Source: a virus. From it: a DNA stretch of 64,000 bases. The translations under genes and the position numbers were made by a program. Below, piece by piece: positions 51,105 to 59,528 of this stretch. The DNA lies in IMG/VR virus record IMGVR_UViG_3300040801_002923, positions 1 through 64,000 of that record; one strand, given 5' to 3'. Under the pieces are notes generated by a model. The model was not told where the DNA came from. It searched no databases and saw only the letters and a list, made by a program, of their open reading frames with translations. Within the stretch, counting starts at the first letter, position 1; every line of letters begins with the position of its first letter.

Positions 51105-53897
51105 ATGGCTCTAGTTAGTGCAGGTGTAGAAGTTACGATCATCGATGAGAGTTTCTTCGTCCCAGCTCAGGCTGCAACAGTACCGCTGATCTTCGTAGCT
51201 ACGGCTGACGAAAAGACACAGCCAGATGGTACTACACCAGCCGCTGGTACGTATGAAAGCAACGTCGTCCGCACCGTGACCTCTCTTAACCAAAGTCAGG
51301 CACTTTATGGTAACCCACGATTCCTCGAGGATTCTAGTGGAAACCAGCAACATGGCGATGCTCGTAATGAATATGGACTGCTCGCGCTTAACTCATTCCT
51401 CGGCGTCGGTAACCTCGCGTACGTAGTACGTGCAAACGTTAACCTCAACGATGACCTTGAGGACATCCGCGCAATCTGGGATCGCAAGATGGAAGAAGCA
51501 GCGATTGTTCTCGAAGCAAACGTTACGTCGTTTATCACAGAATACAACGAAGTGAACAACCTGGTTCCTTCAAACCCGAACTTCAAGATCACGGTAACTA
51601 AAGACGAGTTCCTCTCTTTGGCTCGCGAATCGACAGATCCTGTGTTTGCTGCGTTCTCCTTCCAGAACTCCGAAGAAAACTTCTACGATGACAACACAAC
51701 GCCTGTATCTGCGACGGCTGGTTACCAAGTCATCGACATGGACGGATCGGTAAACCAAGGTCAGCAATTCCTAGACTTTGGGGGTTCGATCGCTTCCGCA
51801 TCCCAAGTAATCAACGTTGGTGGTACGATTTCTGGTGCTTCCGCAACAGGACTTGCGCCCGACGCTACAGTTTACGATTTCCGCGTGTTTGTCGAAGGCA
51901 CACTGAACACCATTCAAGTAACTGGATCCAATGCGCAGACGTACGCAGACCTCATCACAGAGATCAATGCTGACCTAACAGGGGCAACAGCTGAACTACT
52001 CGGCGGCAATGTGCGTATCATCTCTGATGATACTTCAGCGACGTCCTCTATTAGTGTTACTGAAGGTACTCTAACAGATCCTCTACTGGCCGCGTTGACG
52101 GACTTCGTTGGCATCGAATCAGCTACGAAGAACGGTGCAAACCCAACCGGACTGCTCGACGACTCGACCTCGTATACGGTAAACGTTGCAGTGAATGGTG
52201 GAGCTCCACAAGCACTAACCGTTCAGGGGCAAAATGCACAAACGTTTGGTGAGCTGGTAGTTCAACTCAACTCGCTGCTAACCGGCGGCACGGTTGAACT
52301 GTTTGAAGACGGTAACATCCGCATCTTCTCATCACTATCTGACGCGTCGTTGTCAGCCATTGCGACAACCGACACTACGCTGCTGGCTGCTCTATCAGGC
52401 TTTGTTGCAGCCGTACCAGCGACAAACAACATCACAAATCCAACGGGTCTGCCTAACACAGGCACACTGTTGCAAGCGACGGTCACAGTTGATGGTGTCC
52501 CTAACTCCGTGCAGATTGCTGGTAACGCAGCTCAAACTTTCGGAACGCTGGTTGCTGAGCTTAACACCGACCTCGGCCCAGTGGCGACGGCGGCAATCGG
52601 CGATGGTGTTACGACAACAAACGGCTACGTTGTTCCAAACGGTCAGCTCGCAATTGTCAGTGCAACCACAGGCGCGGCATCTACGGTTTCTATCGCCGAT
52701 GTGAACATCTTCTCAGGCCTTCGCGGCTTTGTTACGCTGGAGACGCCGGTTGTTGGTCTACCAGCAAACGCAAACCTGCAGGTGTTCGGTAATGGCTACG
52801 ATCAGCCATCAACAGGTACGTACCTTGGGCTGGAAGGTATCGCATCCGAGTGGGAAAACAACGCCCTCGGTTCTCTGGTTGCGGGTGAGTTTACCGCCGA
52901 AGAGGCTGCTGCTACACTTCTAGCAGCAGCCGACGATTACAAGTTCACGGTTGAGTTCCTAAACGAAACAAGCCTTGGTGCAAACGACGCAGCGCGTCGT
53001 GTTGCAATCACAACAGCGCTGCAGGCTTCAATCAACAGCAACACGGAAGTTCGATCCGAGAACTTCGAATTCAACCTGATTCTCTGCCCAGGATATCACG
53101 AATGTGTAGATGAGCTGATTGCTCTGTCCGTTGATATCAACGAAGAAGCTTTTGTCATCGCTGACACCCCAGTCAACCTTGGCGCCGACGAGGTTGTGAA
53201 CTGGTCTGCAACCACGCAGCGATTCCGCTCTCCGGGTGTGGCTTACTACTACCCGTGGGCTCTGCAGTCGAATCTTGACGGTACAAACGTGGTGGGAGCG
53301 CCTTCCGGTGTAGCCCTGCGTACGTATGCATTCAGCGACAACACTGCTGAGCTATGGTTTGCACCAGCTGGTACACGCCGCGGACTGGTTTCAGGCGTGT
53401 CGCGTCTCGGCCACGTTCGCGGAACGCTTGGCACCGCAACCACATTTGTTGAGACAAACCTGAACCAAGGTCAGCGCGACAACATGTACAAAGATCTGAC
53501 AAACCTGAACCCTATTGCGTTCTTTGTTGGTCGTGGGTTCGTGATCTGGGGTCAGAAAACGTCTTCACCAGACATCAGTGCACGCAACCGTGTAAACGTT
53601 GAGCGTCTGCTTCGCTTCATGAAACGTCAGTTCCGTAAGAGTCTGCTGTCGTTTGTGTTCGAGCCAAACGATACGCTCACACGGGACAACGTCAAGGCTC
53701 TGGCTGATAACTTCCTCGGCGATCTCGTTGTTCGTCGAGCACTGTTCGACTTCGCTACGGTGTGTGATGAGTCCAACAACACACCAGACCGTATCGATCG
53801 TAACGAGCTGTATCTTGATATCGCAATCAAGCCTACGCGCGCCGCAGAATTCATCTTCGTGCCAATTCGTGTAGTTGCAACGGATGCAGATATCTAA
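51105..53897 (+). CDS. 18: Contractile tail sheath protein gp18 with a repeat insertion
   Basis: 930 residues; T4 gp18 is 659. The N-terminus MALVSAGVEVTIIDESFF and C-terminal domain (ARNRVNVERLLRFMKRQFRK; AIKPTRAAEFIFVPIRV) are typical of contractile sheaths. About 300 extra residues in the middle (nt 51838-52770) are three tandem copies of a beta-rich unit (TGL...YxxxVxVxG...AQTxxxLxxxxNxxL). In contractile sheaths such insertions face outward, so the tail surface is likely decorated. CAGGAG precedes the ATG. Confidence 0.95.
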   Translation: MALVSAGVEVTIIDESFFVPAQAATVPLIFVATADEKTQPDGTTPAAGTYESNVVRTVTSLNQSQALYGNPRFLEDSSGNQQHGDARNEYGLLALNSFLGVGNLAYVVRANVNLNDDLEDIRAIWDRKMEEAAIVLEANVTSFITEYNEVNNLVPSNPNFKITVTKDEFLSLARESTDPVFAAFSFQNSEENFYDDNTTPVSATAGYQVIDMDGSVNQGQQFLDFGGSIASASQVINVGGTISGASATGLAPDATVYDFRVFVEGTLNTIQVTGSNAQTYADLITEINADLTGATAELLGGNVRIISDDTSATSSISVTEGTLTDPLLAALTDFVGIESATKNGANPTGLLDDSTSYTVNVAVNGGAPQALTVQGQNAQTFGELVVQLNSLLTGGTVELFEDGNIRIFSSLSDASLSAIATTDTTLLAALSGFVAAVPATNNITNPTGLPNTGTLLQATVTVDGVPNSVQIAGNAAQTFGTLVAELNTDLGPVATAAIGDGVTTTNGYVVPNGQLAIVSATTGAASTVSIADVNIFSGLRGFVTLETPVVGLPANANLQVFGNGYDQPSTGTYLGLEGIASEWENNALGSLVAGEFTAEEAAATLLAAADDYKFTVEFLNETSLGANDAARRVAITTALQASINSNTEVRSENFEFNLILCPGYHECVDELIALSVDINEEAFVIADTPVNLGADEVVNWSATTQRFRSPGVAYYYPWALQSNLDGTNVVGAPSGVALRTYAFSDNTAELWFAPAGTRRGLVSGVSRLGHVRGTLGTATTFVETNLNQGQRDNMYKDLTNLNPIAFFVGRGFVIWGQKTSSPDISARNRVNVERLLRFMKRQFRKSLLSFVFEPNDTLTRDNVKALADNFLGDLVVRRALFDFATVCDESNNTPDRIDRNELYLDIAIKPTRAAEFIFVPIRVVATDADI
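51838..52770 (+). repeat. Three tandem domain repeats inserted in the sheath gene
   Basis: Units of about 100 codons starting near 51838, 52139 and 52437. Signature lines: NAQTYADLITEINADL, NAQTFGELVVQLNSLL, AAQTFGTLVAELNTDL. A diverged single copy is in the neck protein near 46200. Confidence 0.8.
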
Positions 53898-53932
53898 GGT
53901 CTAACGCAAGCGTAACTTAAAGGGAAAGTAAT

Positions 53933-54520
53933 ATGGCAACCATTAACGACATCGGAATTCCTGGAGTAGGTACAGGTATCCTGCAGCCAAAGCAGAAGAA
54001 CAAGTGGCGCGTCACTTTCGCTAATATTGGCGGCGGTGCTGACTCCCAGCCTCTTTCGCTTCAGGCTGTGACGGTAACCCGTCCATCCATTACATTCGAT
54101 GAGATTCAGCTCGATCGTTACGTCTCGCGCGCGTTCGTGGCTGGTAAGTACACGTTCGAACCGATGACAATTTCCTTTGAGGATGATGTTACTGGTCTCG
54201 CTTCTCAGGTACTGCAGGATCAAATTCAGTCGCAACAATTCCTGACGGGTGCTGAAGGCGCTTTCCTTGCTACATCTGGCGAAGGTTCGTTGTACAAGTT
54301 CATCACGTATCTCGACATGCTGGACGGTAACGATCAGCAGATTGAGCGCTGGACGGTCGAAGGCTGCTTCATCTCTGGCATTGACTACACAGATCTAGAT
54401 TTTGCGACAGCAGATCAGGTCCTTATCACAGTGACAATCCGTTACGACCACGCGCGTCAAGTTCTCGGTGGCTACGACCAGGGTCAGGGTGTTGCACTTG
54501 GTGGTGCTGGTCGAGAGTAA
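53933..54520 (+). CDS. 19: Tail tube protein gp19
   Basis: 195 residues; T4 gp19 is 163. Forms the inner tube through which DNA passes. Recognised from KNKWRVTFANIG, then QAVTVTRPSITFDEIQLDRY, KYTFEPMTISFEDDVTGLAS and WTVEGCFISGIDYTDLDFA. A ribosome site AAGGGAAAG precedes the ATG. It follows the sheath gene by 35 nt without its own visible late promoter and is ended by the terminator at 54587-54605. Confidence 0.95.
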   Translation: MATINDIGIPGVGTGILQPKQKNKWRVTFANIGGGADSQPLSLQAVTVTRPSITFDEIQLDRYVSRAFVAGKYTFEPMTISFEDDVTGLASQVLQDQIQSQQFLTGAEGAFLATSGEGSLYKFITYLDMLDGNDQQIERWTVEGCFISGIDYTDLDFATADQVLITVTIRYDHARQVLGGYDQGQGVALGGAGRE

Positions 54521-54586
54521 GGTTAGCGTCCGTCGGAAGACAAGGAAGTCTAACACATCTAACAGGAAGTTTACTTTCTGGACGCA

Positions 54587-54612
54587 GGGGGGCCTTTTGG
54601 CCCCCTTTCTTT
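54587..54612 (+). terminator. Rho-independent terminator after gp19
   Basis: GGGGGCC, loop TTTT, GGCCCCC, then TTTCTTTATTT. It ends the sheath-tube transcript. Confidence 0.88.
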
Positions 54613-54643
54613 ATTTGTTAGAACACGCTTTTTTACTGAACAC

Positions 54644-54649
54644 TAAATA
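54644..54649 (+). promoter_or_regulatory. Late promoter core (CTAAATA) abutting the gene at 54655
   Basis: Only 5 nt (ACCGC) separate the core from the ATG; no ribosome site. There is no upstream gene to reinitiate from, since a terminator intervenes, making this the clearest leaderless case. Confidence 0.7.
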
Positions 54650-54654
54650 ACCGC

Positions 54655-55773
54655 ATGGCTCTAGATCCTCGCTCATTTCTCACTAATCCTGTGGTCCGCC
54701 AGGTAGCCAACGCTGTGCCTGGCGGTGACCTAGTTATTCAAGCCGTAGACACAGTCCAGGACTTCCGTGATAACGGGGTGGACTTTAAGAACGGACGCCT
54801 GACAATCGGCAGTCCGTCACCATACGCAGTTGATTTAGTGGCTAGAGCTCCTAAGCACAAGTTCATGTTCGTACTGCAAGTGGTTATCGATGGGCCGTTT
54901 CAGCAACTGTTCCCTGAATCGCTGCTTGAAGAGATGGCCTTCGTGGTTAAGCGAGCAGGTCGTCCTAATGTTTCGTTCGACTACGAGGAAGTAAACTTCT
55001 ACAACCATCGATCCAAAGTACTGAAGCGGATTGAATACCAACCAATCACAATCGGCTTCTACGATGACATGAACAGCAACGTTCTTTCGTTTCTTGAGCG
55101 GTATCTTGCAGTAACGTCTCCGATTTCACGTCTTGGCGATAAAGGGCAAGTATACAAGCTGTTTGAAGAGAGCGGTATGAACTCACCGAACGACTTTGCG
55201 TCCGCATCTACGGATGGCTTCGCTCGTGTGCCCGGCGTTACGGATACTGACACATCGATCATCAGCTATATCAATCTCTTTCATATCTATAACGGTGGCT
55301 CGCTAGTGGATCAATACACGTTCGCTAAACCCAAGATCACAGAAATTCAGTTGGATGATGTTGATATGACAATGTCTGGAGACGGCACAGAGGCTGCGTT
55401 TACCTTCTCATACGAAGCACTTGGAATCCAGACACGCATTCGAGCTGCTGAGCTTCGCAATCGAATTCAAGATTACACGGATGCAGGCCTACATACGCTC
55501 AATCTACCACGCTCGCTCAACACACCCCTATCTACTGGTGGTGTATTCGGTGCAGCTGGTCCTGGTGACGTCATTCGCGAAACCGCCCGTGATATTGCTT
55601 CTGATGCGCTATCCGGTGCGGCGCTAGGAGGTGCAATTGGCGGCGCTATTGGAGGTGTCGGTGGTGCTATCCAGGCTGGGGTTGGTACAGCAACCAACGT
55701 CGTAGGAAACGCTGTTTCAGATCTTCTTGGTATTGGTGGCGACGATCAAGCCAACTCGGATAATTTCGACTAA
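54655..55773 (+). CDS. Tail-tube-like protein, candidate baseplate tube initiator (gp54-like)
   Basis: 372 residues. The middle has tube-fold-like strands: KHKFMFVLQVVIDGPF, AGRPNVSFDYEEVNFYNHRS, KRIEYQPITIGFYDDMNSN and FAKPKITEIQLDDVDMTMSG. The C-terminal 80 residues are Gly/Ala-rich (GGAIGGAIGGVGGAIQAG), possibly inserting toward the tape measure or membrane. T4 gp54 (320) and gp48 (364) have related tube folds; which of these it equals cannot be told by eye. Encoded between gp19 and gp4. Confidence 0.7.
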   Translation: MALDPRSFLTNPVVRQVANAVPGGDLVIQAVDTVQDFRDNGVDFKNGRLTIGSPSPYAVDLVARAPKHKFMFVLQVVIDGPFQQLFPESLLEEMAFVVKRAGRPNVSFDYEEVNFYNHRSKVLKRIEYQPITIGFYDDMNSNVLSFLERYLAVTSPISRLGDKGQVYKLFEESGMNSPNDFASASTDGFARVPGVTDTDTSIISYINLFHIYNGGSLVDQYTFAKPKITEIQLDDVDMTMSGDGTEAAFTFSYEALGIQTRIRAAELRNRIQDYTDAGLHTLNLPRSLNTPLSTGGVFGAAGPGDVIRETARDIASDALSGAALGGAIGGAIGGVGGAIQAGVGTATNVVGNAVSDLLGIGGDDQANSDNFD

Positions 55774-55776
55774 ATA
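55771..55776 (+). promoter_or_regulatory. Late promoter core (CTAAATAG) abutting gp4
   Basis: The core starts at the TAA stop of the upstream gene and ends 8 nt before the gp4 ATG; no ribosome site. Confidence 0.6.
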
Positions 55777-55784
55777 GACTCGCT

Positions 55785-56219
55785 ATGGCGAGATCATATA
55801 AGCAAGGTGTATTCACACCGCGACATCCAGAGAAATATGTAGGCAACGCGAATAATATCGTGTTCCGCAGTTCATGGGAGCTTTCCATGAACCAGTTTCT
55901 AGATAACAACCCCAACATTCTTCGCTGGAGTTCCGAAGAGATCGCCATACCGTACGTTAAACCTACCACCGGACGCGTGCACCGCTACTTCCCTGACTAT
56001 TGGATCGAGTATAAGGACCGTGATGGCAATTTGCTTCAGGAAATACTCGAGGTAAAGCCAAGTACGGAAGTTAACCCTAATCTCAAGAAACGCAAATCCA
56101 ACTACGATAAGCTCACCTATGCAATCAACCTTGCAAAGTGGAAAGCAGCCTCTCAGTTTTGCGAGAAGCGGAACATGAAGTTTAGAATCCTAACCGAAAA
56201 CCAGTTGTTCAGCCGCTAG
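55785..56219 (+). CDS. 4: Head completion protein gp4
   Basis: 144 residues; T4 gp4 is 150. The nuclease-like head completion protein is recognised from KYVGNANNIVFRSSWELSMN, NPNILRWSSEEIAIPYVKP, VHRYFPDYWIEYKDRDG and ILEVKPSTEV (D...ExK, a PD-(D/E)XK-type core). It is needed to finish filled heads before tail joining, probably trimming or protecting the packaged DNA end. It ends with TAG directly followed by TAA. Confidence 0.92.
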   Translation: MARSYKQGVFTPRHPEKYVGNANNIVFRSSWELSMNQFLDNNPNILRWSSEEIAIPYVKPTTGRVHRYFPDYWIEYKDRDGNLLQEILEVKPSTEVNPNLKKRKSNYDKLTYAINLAKWKAASQFCEKRNMKFRILTENQLFSR

Positions 56220-56225
56220 TAAATA
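56220..56225 (+). promoter_or_regulatory. Late promoter core (GTAAATAC) abutting gp16
   Basis: The core follows the gp4 TAG and is only 4 nt from the gp16 ATG, the shortest spacing in the window. Confidence 0.6.
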
Positions 56226-56229
56226 CAAC

Positions 56230-56706
56230 ATGAGCAGCAAAAAAGAAATCGAAGTACCTACATCGCATCCTCTAGAGGCTGTACTTAACGTAGAGGAGGG
56301 GACTACTATGGTCCCTAAAACCATCATCCAGGGTGATGTTGAGCCGCACCAAACCTATGACGAGAAAGACATTGAGATCGATAAGCAGTTTCAAGAGATT
56401 TACGATCTAGCGTTGACTGCGTTCGAAGATCAAACAGAAACGGCTGAAATTGTAGACCCCCAGTACAAGGCCCGCACAGCTGAAGTTGCAGCAGCTTATC
56501 TAACCACCGCTCTCAACGCCGCGAATTCCAAAATGGCACTCAAGCAACAACGCGAGAAGCTAGAGGTGTCCAAGTCTCGTATTACCGGTGGCATCACAAA
56601 CAATGGCAACATGATTGTCACCAATCGTAATGACCTCCTGCGATTGATGGAAGAAAGGGACGGCGAGCGCGACGCAATCGAAGGTGAGTTTTCCTCCGAC
56701 GAGTAA
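56230..56706 (+). CDS. 16: Terminase small subunit gp16
   Basis: 158 residues; T4 gp16 is 164. It regulates packaging by gp17. N-terminus SHPLEAVLNVEEGTTMVP, then a helical core (IDKQFQEIYDLALTAFEDQT; AAAYLTTALNAANSKMALKQ) suited to ring formation, and an acidic tail. Encoded 30 nt before gp17 as in T4. Confidence 0.9.
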   Translation: MSSKKEIEVPTSHPLEAVLNVEEGTTMVPKTIIQGDVEPHQTYDEKDIEIDKQFQEIYDLALTAFEDQTETAEIVDPQYKARTAEVAAAYLTTALNAANSKMALKQQREKLEVSKSRITGGITNNGNMIVTNRNDLLRLMEERDGERDAIEGEFSSDE

Positions 56707-56725
56707 CCCCTTGGTTTTGGGTATG

Positions 56726-56731
56726 TAAATA
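56726..56731 (+). promoter_or_regulatory. Late promoter core (GTAAATAC) abutting gp17
   Basis: Core 5 nt (CTCAC) before the gp17 ATG; no ribosome site. Confidence 0.65.
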
Positions 56732-56736
56732 CTCAC

Positions 56737-58290
56737 ATGTCACGAGCATTCAAAGATCCGCAAATCAAACGCGCCGGAACCGAGACGGAATATACCGTCG
56801 AGCAGATCCGTGAGTTAAAGAAGTGCATGAACGATCCGGTGTACTTTATCCGGACATACTGCCGAATTCAGCACCCCGTCGAAGGCGCTATTCCGTTTGA
56901 GCTCTACGACTATCAAATTGAGATGGTCGAGAACTTCCACAATCACAGAAACAACATCGTTCTTAGTGCACGGCAGACTGGTAAGTCGACTGTCTCTTCG
57001 ATGTACCTGCTGTGGTTTGCTATGTTCAATTTCGACAAGACAATTCTCATTGCGTCGAATAAGAACAAAGGTGCGATGGAAATGATCGCTCGTATTCAGT
57101 ATGCATACAAGAACCTCCCGCACTGGCTAAAGCCGGGAGTAACTGACGATGGTTGGAACAAGCACTCACTAAAGTTTGACAACGACAGTGAAATTCAGTC
57201 TGAAGCGACGTCGGAGAATTCTGGTCGTGGTATGTCTATCTCCCTACTCTACCTCGATGAGTTTGCGTTTGTTCCCCCAGCTGTAGCTCAAGAATTCTGG
57301 ACAGCCATTGCGCCTACGTTGTCTACAGGTGGTGCTTGTATCATTTCTTCTACACCAAACGGCGATCAAAACATCTTCTCTGAGCTGTGGAACGGTGCTG
57401 AAATGGGAGTAAACAACTTCCATCCTTCTCATGTGCGCTGGGATCAACCACCGGGGCGCACTAAAGCGTTCAAGGAAGACATGATTGCGCAGATTGGTGA
57501 AACGGCCTGGCTGCAAGAATACGAGTGTGAGTTCCTATCATCCGATGCGCTGCTGATCGACACACTTGTTCTTCAGAACTTGACGCCTGGCATATCCAAG
57601 ATCAAACCAGACTTCGAGATCAATGATGTTAAGTTCTGGAAAAGACCACAGAGTGGTGTGCAATACCTTGTTGGAGTTGATCCAGCTACTGGTACCGGCG
57701 AAGACTTCACTGTGATTACTGTTTGGGAATTTCCAGCGATGGAACAAGTGGCTATGTATCGTTCGAATACGATGTCGTCGGCCAAAGTGTATCCGATTCT
57801 CAAGAACCTACTGAAGTTCTTGGAGCGCACTGGGTCGCAGGTCTACTTCTCAATCGAAAACAATGGTGTTGGTGAGGGCCTTCTAGCACTGTATGAAGCA
57901 GACGAAAACCCACCTCTGATGTCCGAAATGATTTCTGAAACGGGCAAGAATCGTCAAGGCGTAACTACGACGGGCAAGTCTAAGATGCGTTGCTGTCTCA
58001 ATCTCAAGGAATTGATTGAGAAGCGAACGATGACAATTAAAAGCGAGCTGATGCTCAAAGAGTTGAAGAAATTCGTTCGTCGCGCGGCTGGGTATTCAGC
58101 ACAAAACGGGGCAACCGACGACATCATTTCTTCAACACTAATCGTCCTTCGAATTCTCGAAGAAATCTCCTCGTATGACCAAGCGGCCTTTGATACGCTC
58201 CGTGCAGTTGAGGACAGTCCGTGGTCCGAAGCTGACGTCATTCACTACGACGAAGAAGACCCTGATCACGGACCTATGCCTTTCATCTAG
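56737..58290 (+). CDS. 17: Terminase large subunit gp17
   Basis: 517 residues; T4 gp17 is 610. It is the packaging motor and headful nuclease. Adenine-binding Q region at YDYQIEM; Walker A SARQTGKST (77-85); Walker B LLYLDE (170-175); motif III SSTPNGD. RNase H-like nuclease domain: VGVDPATGTGEDFTVITVW with the first Asp, ENNGVGEG, and GATDDIISS with the last Asp. It ends TAG CGT TGA. Separated from the accessory genes by 56 nt. Confidence 0.97.
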   Translation: MSRAFKDPQIKRAGTETEYTVEQIRELKKCMNDPVYFIRTYCRIQHPVEGAIPFELYDYQIEMVENFHNHRNNIVLSARQTGKSTVSSMYLLWFAMFNFDKTILIASNKNKGAMEMIARIQYAYKNLPHWLKPGVTDDGWNKHSLKFDNDSEIQSEATSENSGRGMSISLLYLDEFAFVPPAVAQEFWTAIAPTLSTGGACIISSTPNGDQNIFSELWNGAEMGVNNFHPSHVRWDQPPGRTKAFKEDMIAQIGETAWLQEYECEFLSSDALLIDTLVLQNLTPGISKIKPDFEINDVKFWKRPQSGVQYLVGVDPATGTGEDFTVITVWEFPAMEQVAMYRSNTMSSAKVYPILKNLLKFLERTGSQVYFSIENNGVGEGLLALYEADENPPLMSEMISETGKNRQGVTTTGKSKMRCCLNLKELIEKRTMTIKSELMLKELKKFVRRAAGYSAQNGATDDIISSTLIVLRILEEISSYDQAAFDTLRAVEDSPWSEADVIHYDEEDPDHGPMPFI

Positions 58291-58346
58291 CGTTGATCTT
58301 CCTGTTGAGCTCAGTGATAACTAAGACTCACAGGAGGAAAATAGCA

Positions 58347-58550
58347 ATGGCTGACCCTAGATATCGATGGCGCGTTGACATCTTCGAATATGAGCGTGGG
58401 TGGGGCAGACGTCACGAAGGCGCGAAGTTTTTCGACGATGAAAACGAAGCGTACCAATTTGTCCGAGACTACAATTCTGAAAACACAGAAACGGTAGTCC
58501 CTGATTGGTATATGGCTGCTTCTGCCCCCCAAAAGGTGCAGGTGGCCTAG
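58347..58550 (+). CDS. Small hypothetical protein
   Basis: 67 residues from ATG 58347, with a perfect AGGAGG 9 nt upstream. Aromatic and charged (DPRYRWRVDIFEYERGWGRR; FFDDENEAYQFVRDYNSEN). No family recognised. Its TAG stop overlaps the GTG start of the transporter, so the two are translationally coupled. Confidence 0.75.
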   Translation: MADPRYRWRVDIFEYERGWGRRHEGAKFFDDENEAYQFVRDYNSENTETVVPDWYMAASAPQKVQVA

Positions 58551-59488
58551 TGGGTATAGATGTTGTAGTTGCGTTCTTCGTATTGGGCGCTGTTTCTGTA
58601 CTCATTCGTTCACCAATCAATTTCCCCGAGGGGCTCTACCAAGGGTTGAGCCTCTTCCTGATGTTGGCTATTGGTCTGAAGGGCGGCGTGGCTTTAGCTG
58701 ACCACTTTACAGCAAATGTCCTGCTCCAATCAGCCGGAGTGCTGACCTTGGGGCTGGTGATACCCATCATAGCCTTTCTGATACTGCGAGGGGTCGGAAA
58801 CTTTGATCGCATAAATGCTGGATCGATAGCGGCACATTATGGCTCTGTTAGTGTCGGAACTTATGCTGTTGCTATGTCTGTGTTGCAGAGTATGAACATC
58901 TCTTACGAAGAGTACTTCCCGATGTTTGTTGTTCTGCTGGAGATGCCGGCAATATTGGTGGGGTTGTGGCTTGCAAACCTGGGTGCTGGTGAGCTCAATA
59001 AGAAAGCGCTCCTACACGAAATGACTTGCAATCAGGGCGTTACGTTGATGCTCGGTGGTCTCATTATTGGTGCAATGGCCGGGCATGAAGGTACGGAATC
59101 AATTATGCCCCTGTTCAAAACCCTATTCAGCGGCGCACTAGCGTTATTCCTCCTCGAAATGGGGATCGTCGCAGCCAAGCGGGCTAGAGACATCGGTAAC
59201 CGTCTGATGTTCTTGTTACCGTTCGGGATGACGATGCCAGTGATAGGCGCCGTGTTGGGGATGTGGATGGGTGATGTGTTGCACTTCTCTCAAGGTGGCG
59301 TGGTTCTACTCACTGTTTTGGCGGCAAGTTGTTCTTACATAGCGGTACCTGCTGTAATGCGCGCTGCTCTGCCTACAGCGGATCATGGGATGGCGATAGC
59401 CACATCGCTTGCAATCACATTCCCATTCAACGTAATTGTTGGAATTCCAATGTACATCTGGTTCATTCAACGCTTGCACTTGGGTTAA
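58550..59488 (+). CDS. SbtA-family sodium-dependent bicarbonate transporter homologue
   Basis: 312 residues from GTG 58550 (AGGTGG upstream, overlapping the previous TAG). Family signatures of Sbt_1: FLMLAIGLKGGVALA, GSIAAHYGSVSVGTYAVAMS, FVVLLEMPAILVGLWLANLG, FKTLFSGALALFLLEMGIVA, AASCSYIAVPAVMRAALPTA and SLAITFPFNVIVGIPMYIWF. About ten hydrophobic segments are visible. Length fits bacterial Sbt_1 members (cyanobacterial SbtA is about 370), and both inverted-repeat halves appear intact. It would import bicarbonate with sodium into the infected cell. No SbtB-type regulator is encoded nearby. Confidence 0.88.
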   Translation: MGIDVVVAFFVLGAVSVLIRSPINFPEGLYQGLSLFLMLAIGLKGGVALADHFTANVLLQSAGVLTLGLVIPIIAFLILRGVGNFDRINAGSIAAHYGSVSVGTYAVAMSVLQSMNISYEEYFPMFVVLLEMPAILVGLWLANLGAGELNKKALLHEMTCNQGVTLMLGGLIIGAMAGHEGTESIMPLFKTLFSGALALFLLEMGIVAAKRARDIGNRLMFLLPFGMTMPVIGAVLGMWMGDVLHFSQGGVVLLTVLAASCSYIAVPAVMRAALPTADHGMAIATSLAITFPFNVIVGIPMYIWFIQRLHLG

Positions 59489-59502
59489 ATCCTCTGTATC
59501 AT
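59474..59502 (+). promoter_or_regulatory. Sigma70-type promoter for the HD-Pnk gene
   Basis: TTGCAC, a 17-nt spacer, and TATCAT, lying across the end of the transporter gene. It suggests early or middle expression of the repair enzyme. Confidence 0.45.
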
Positions 59503-59528
59503 GCGACTCAACTTCTGAGGATAGAAAC

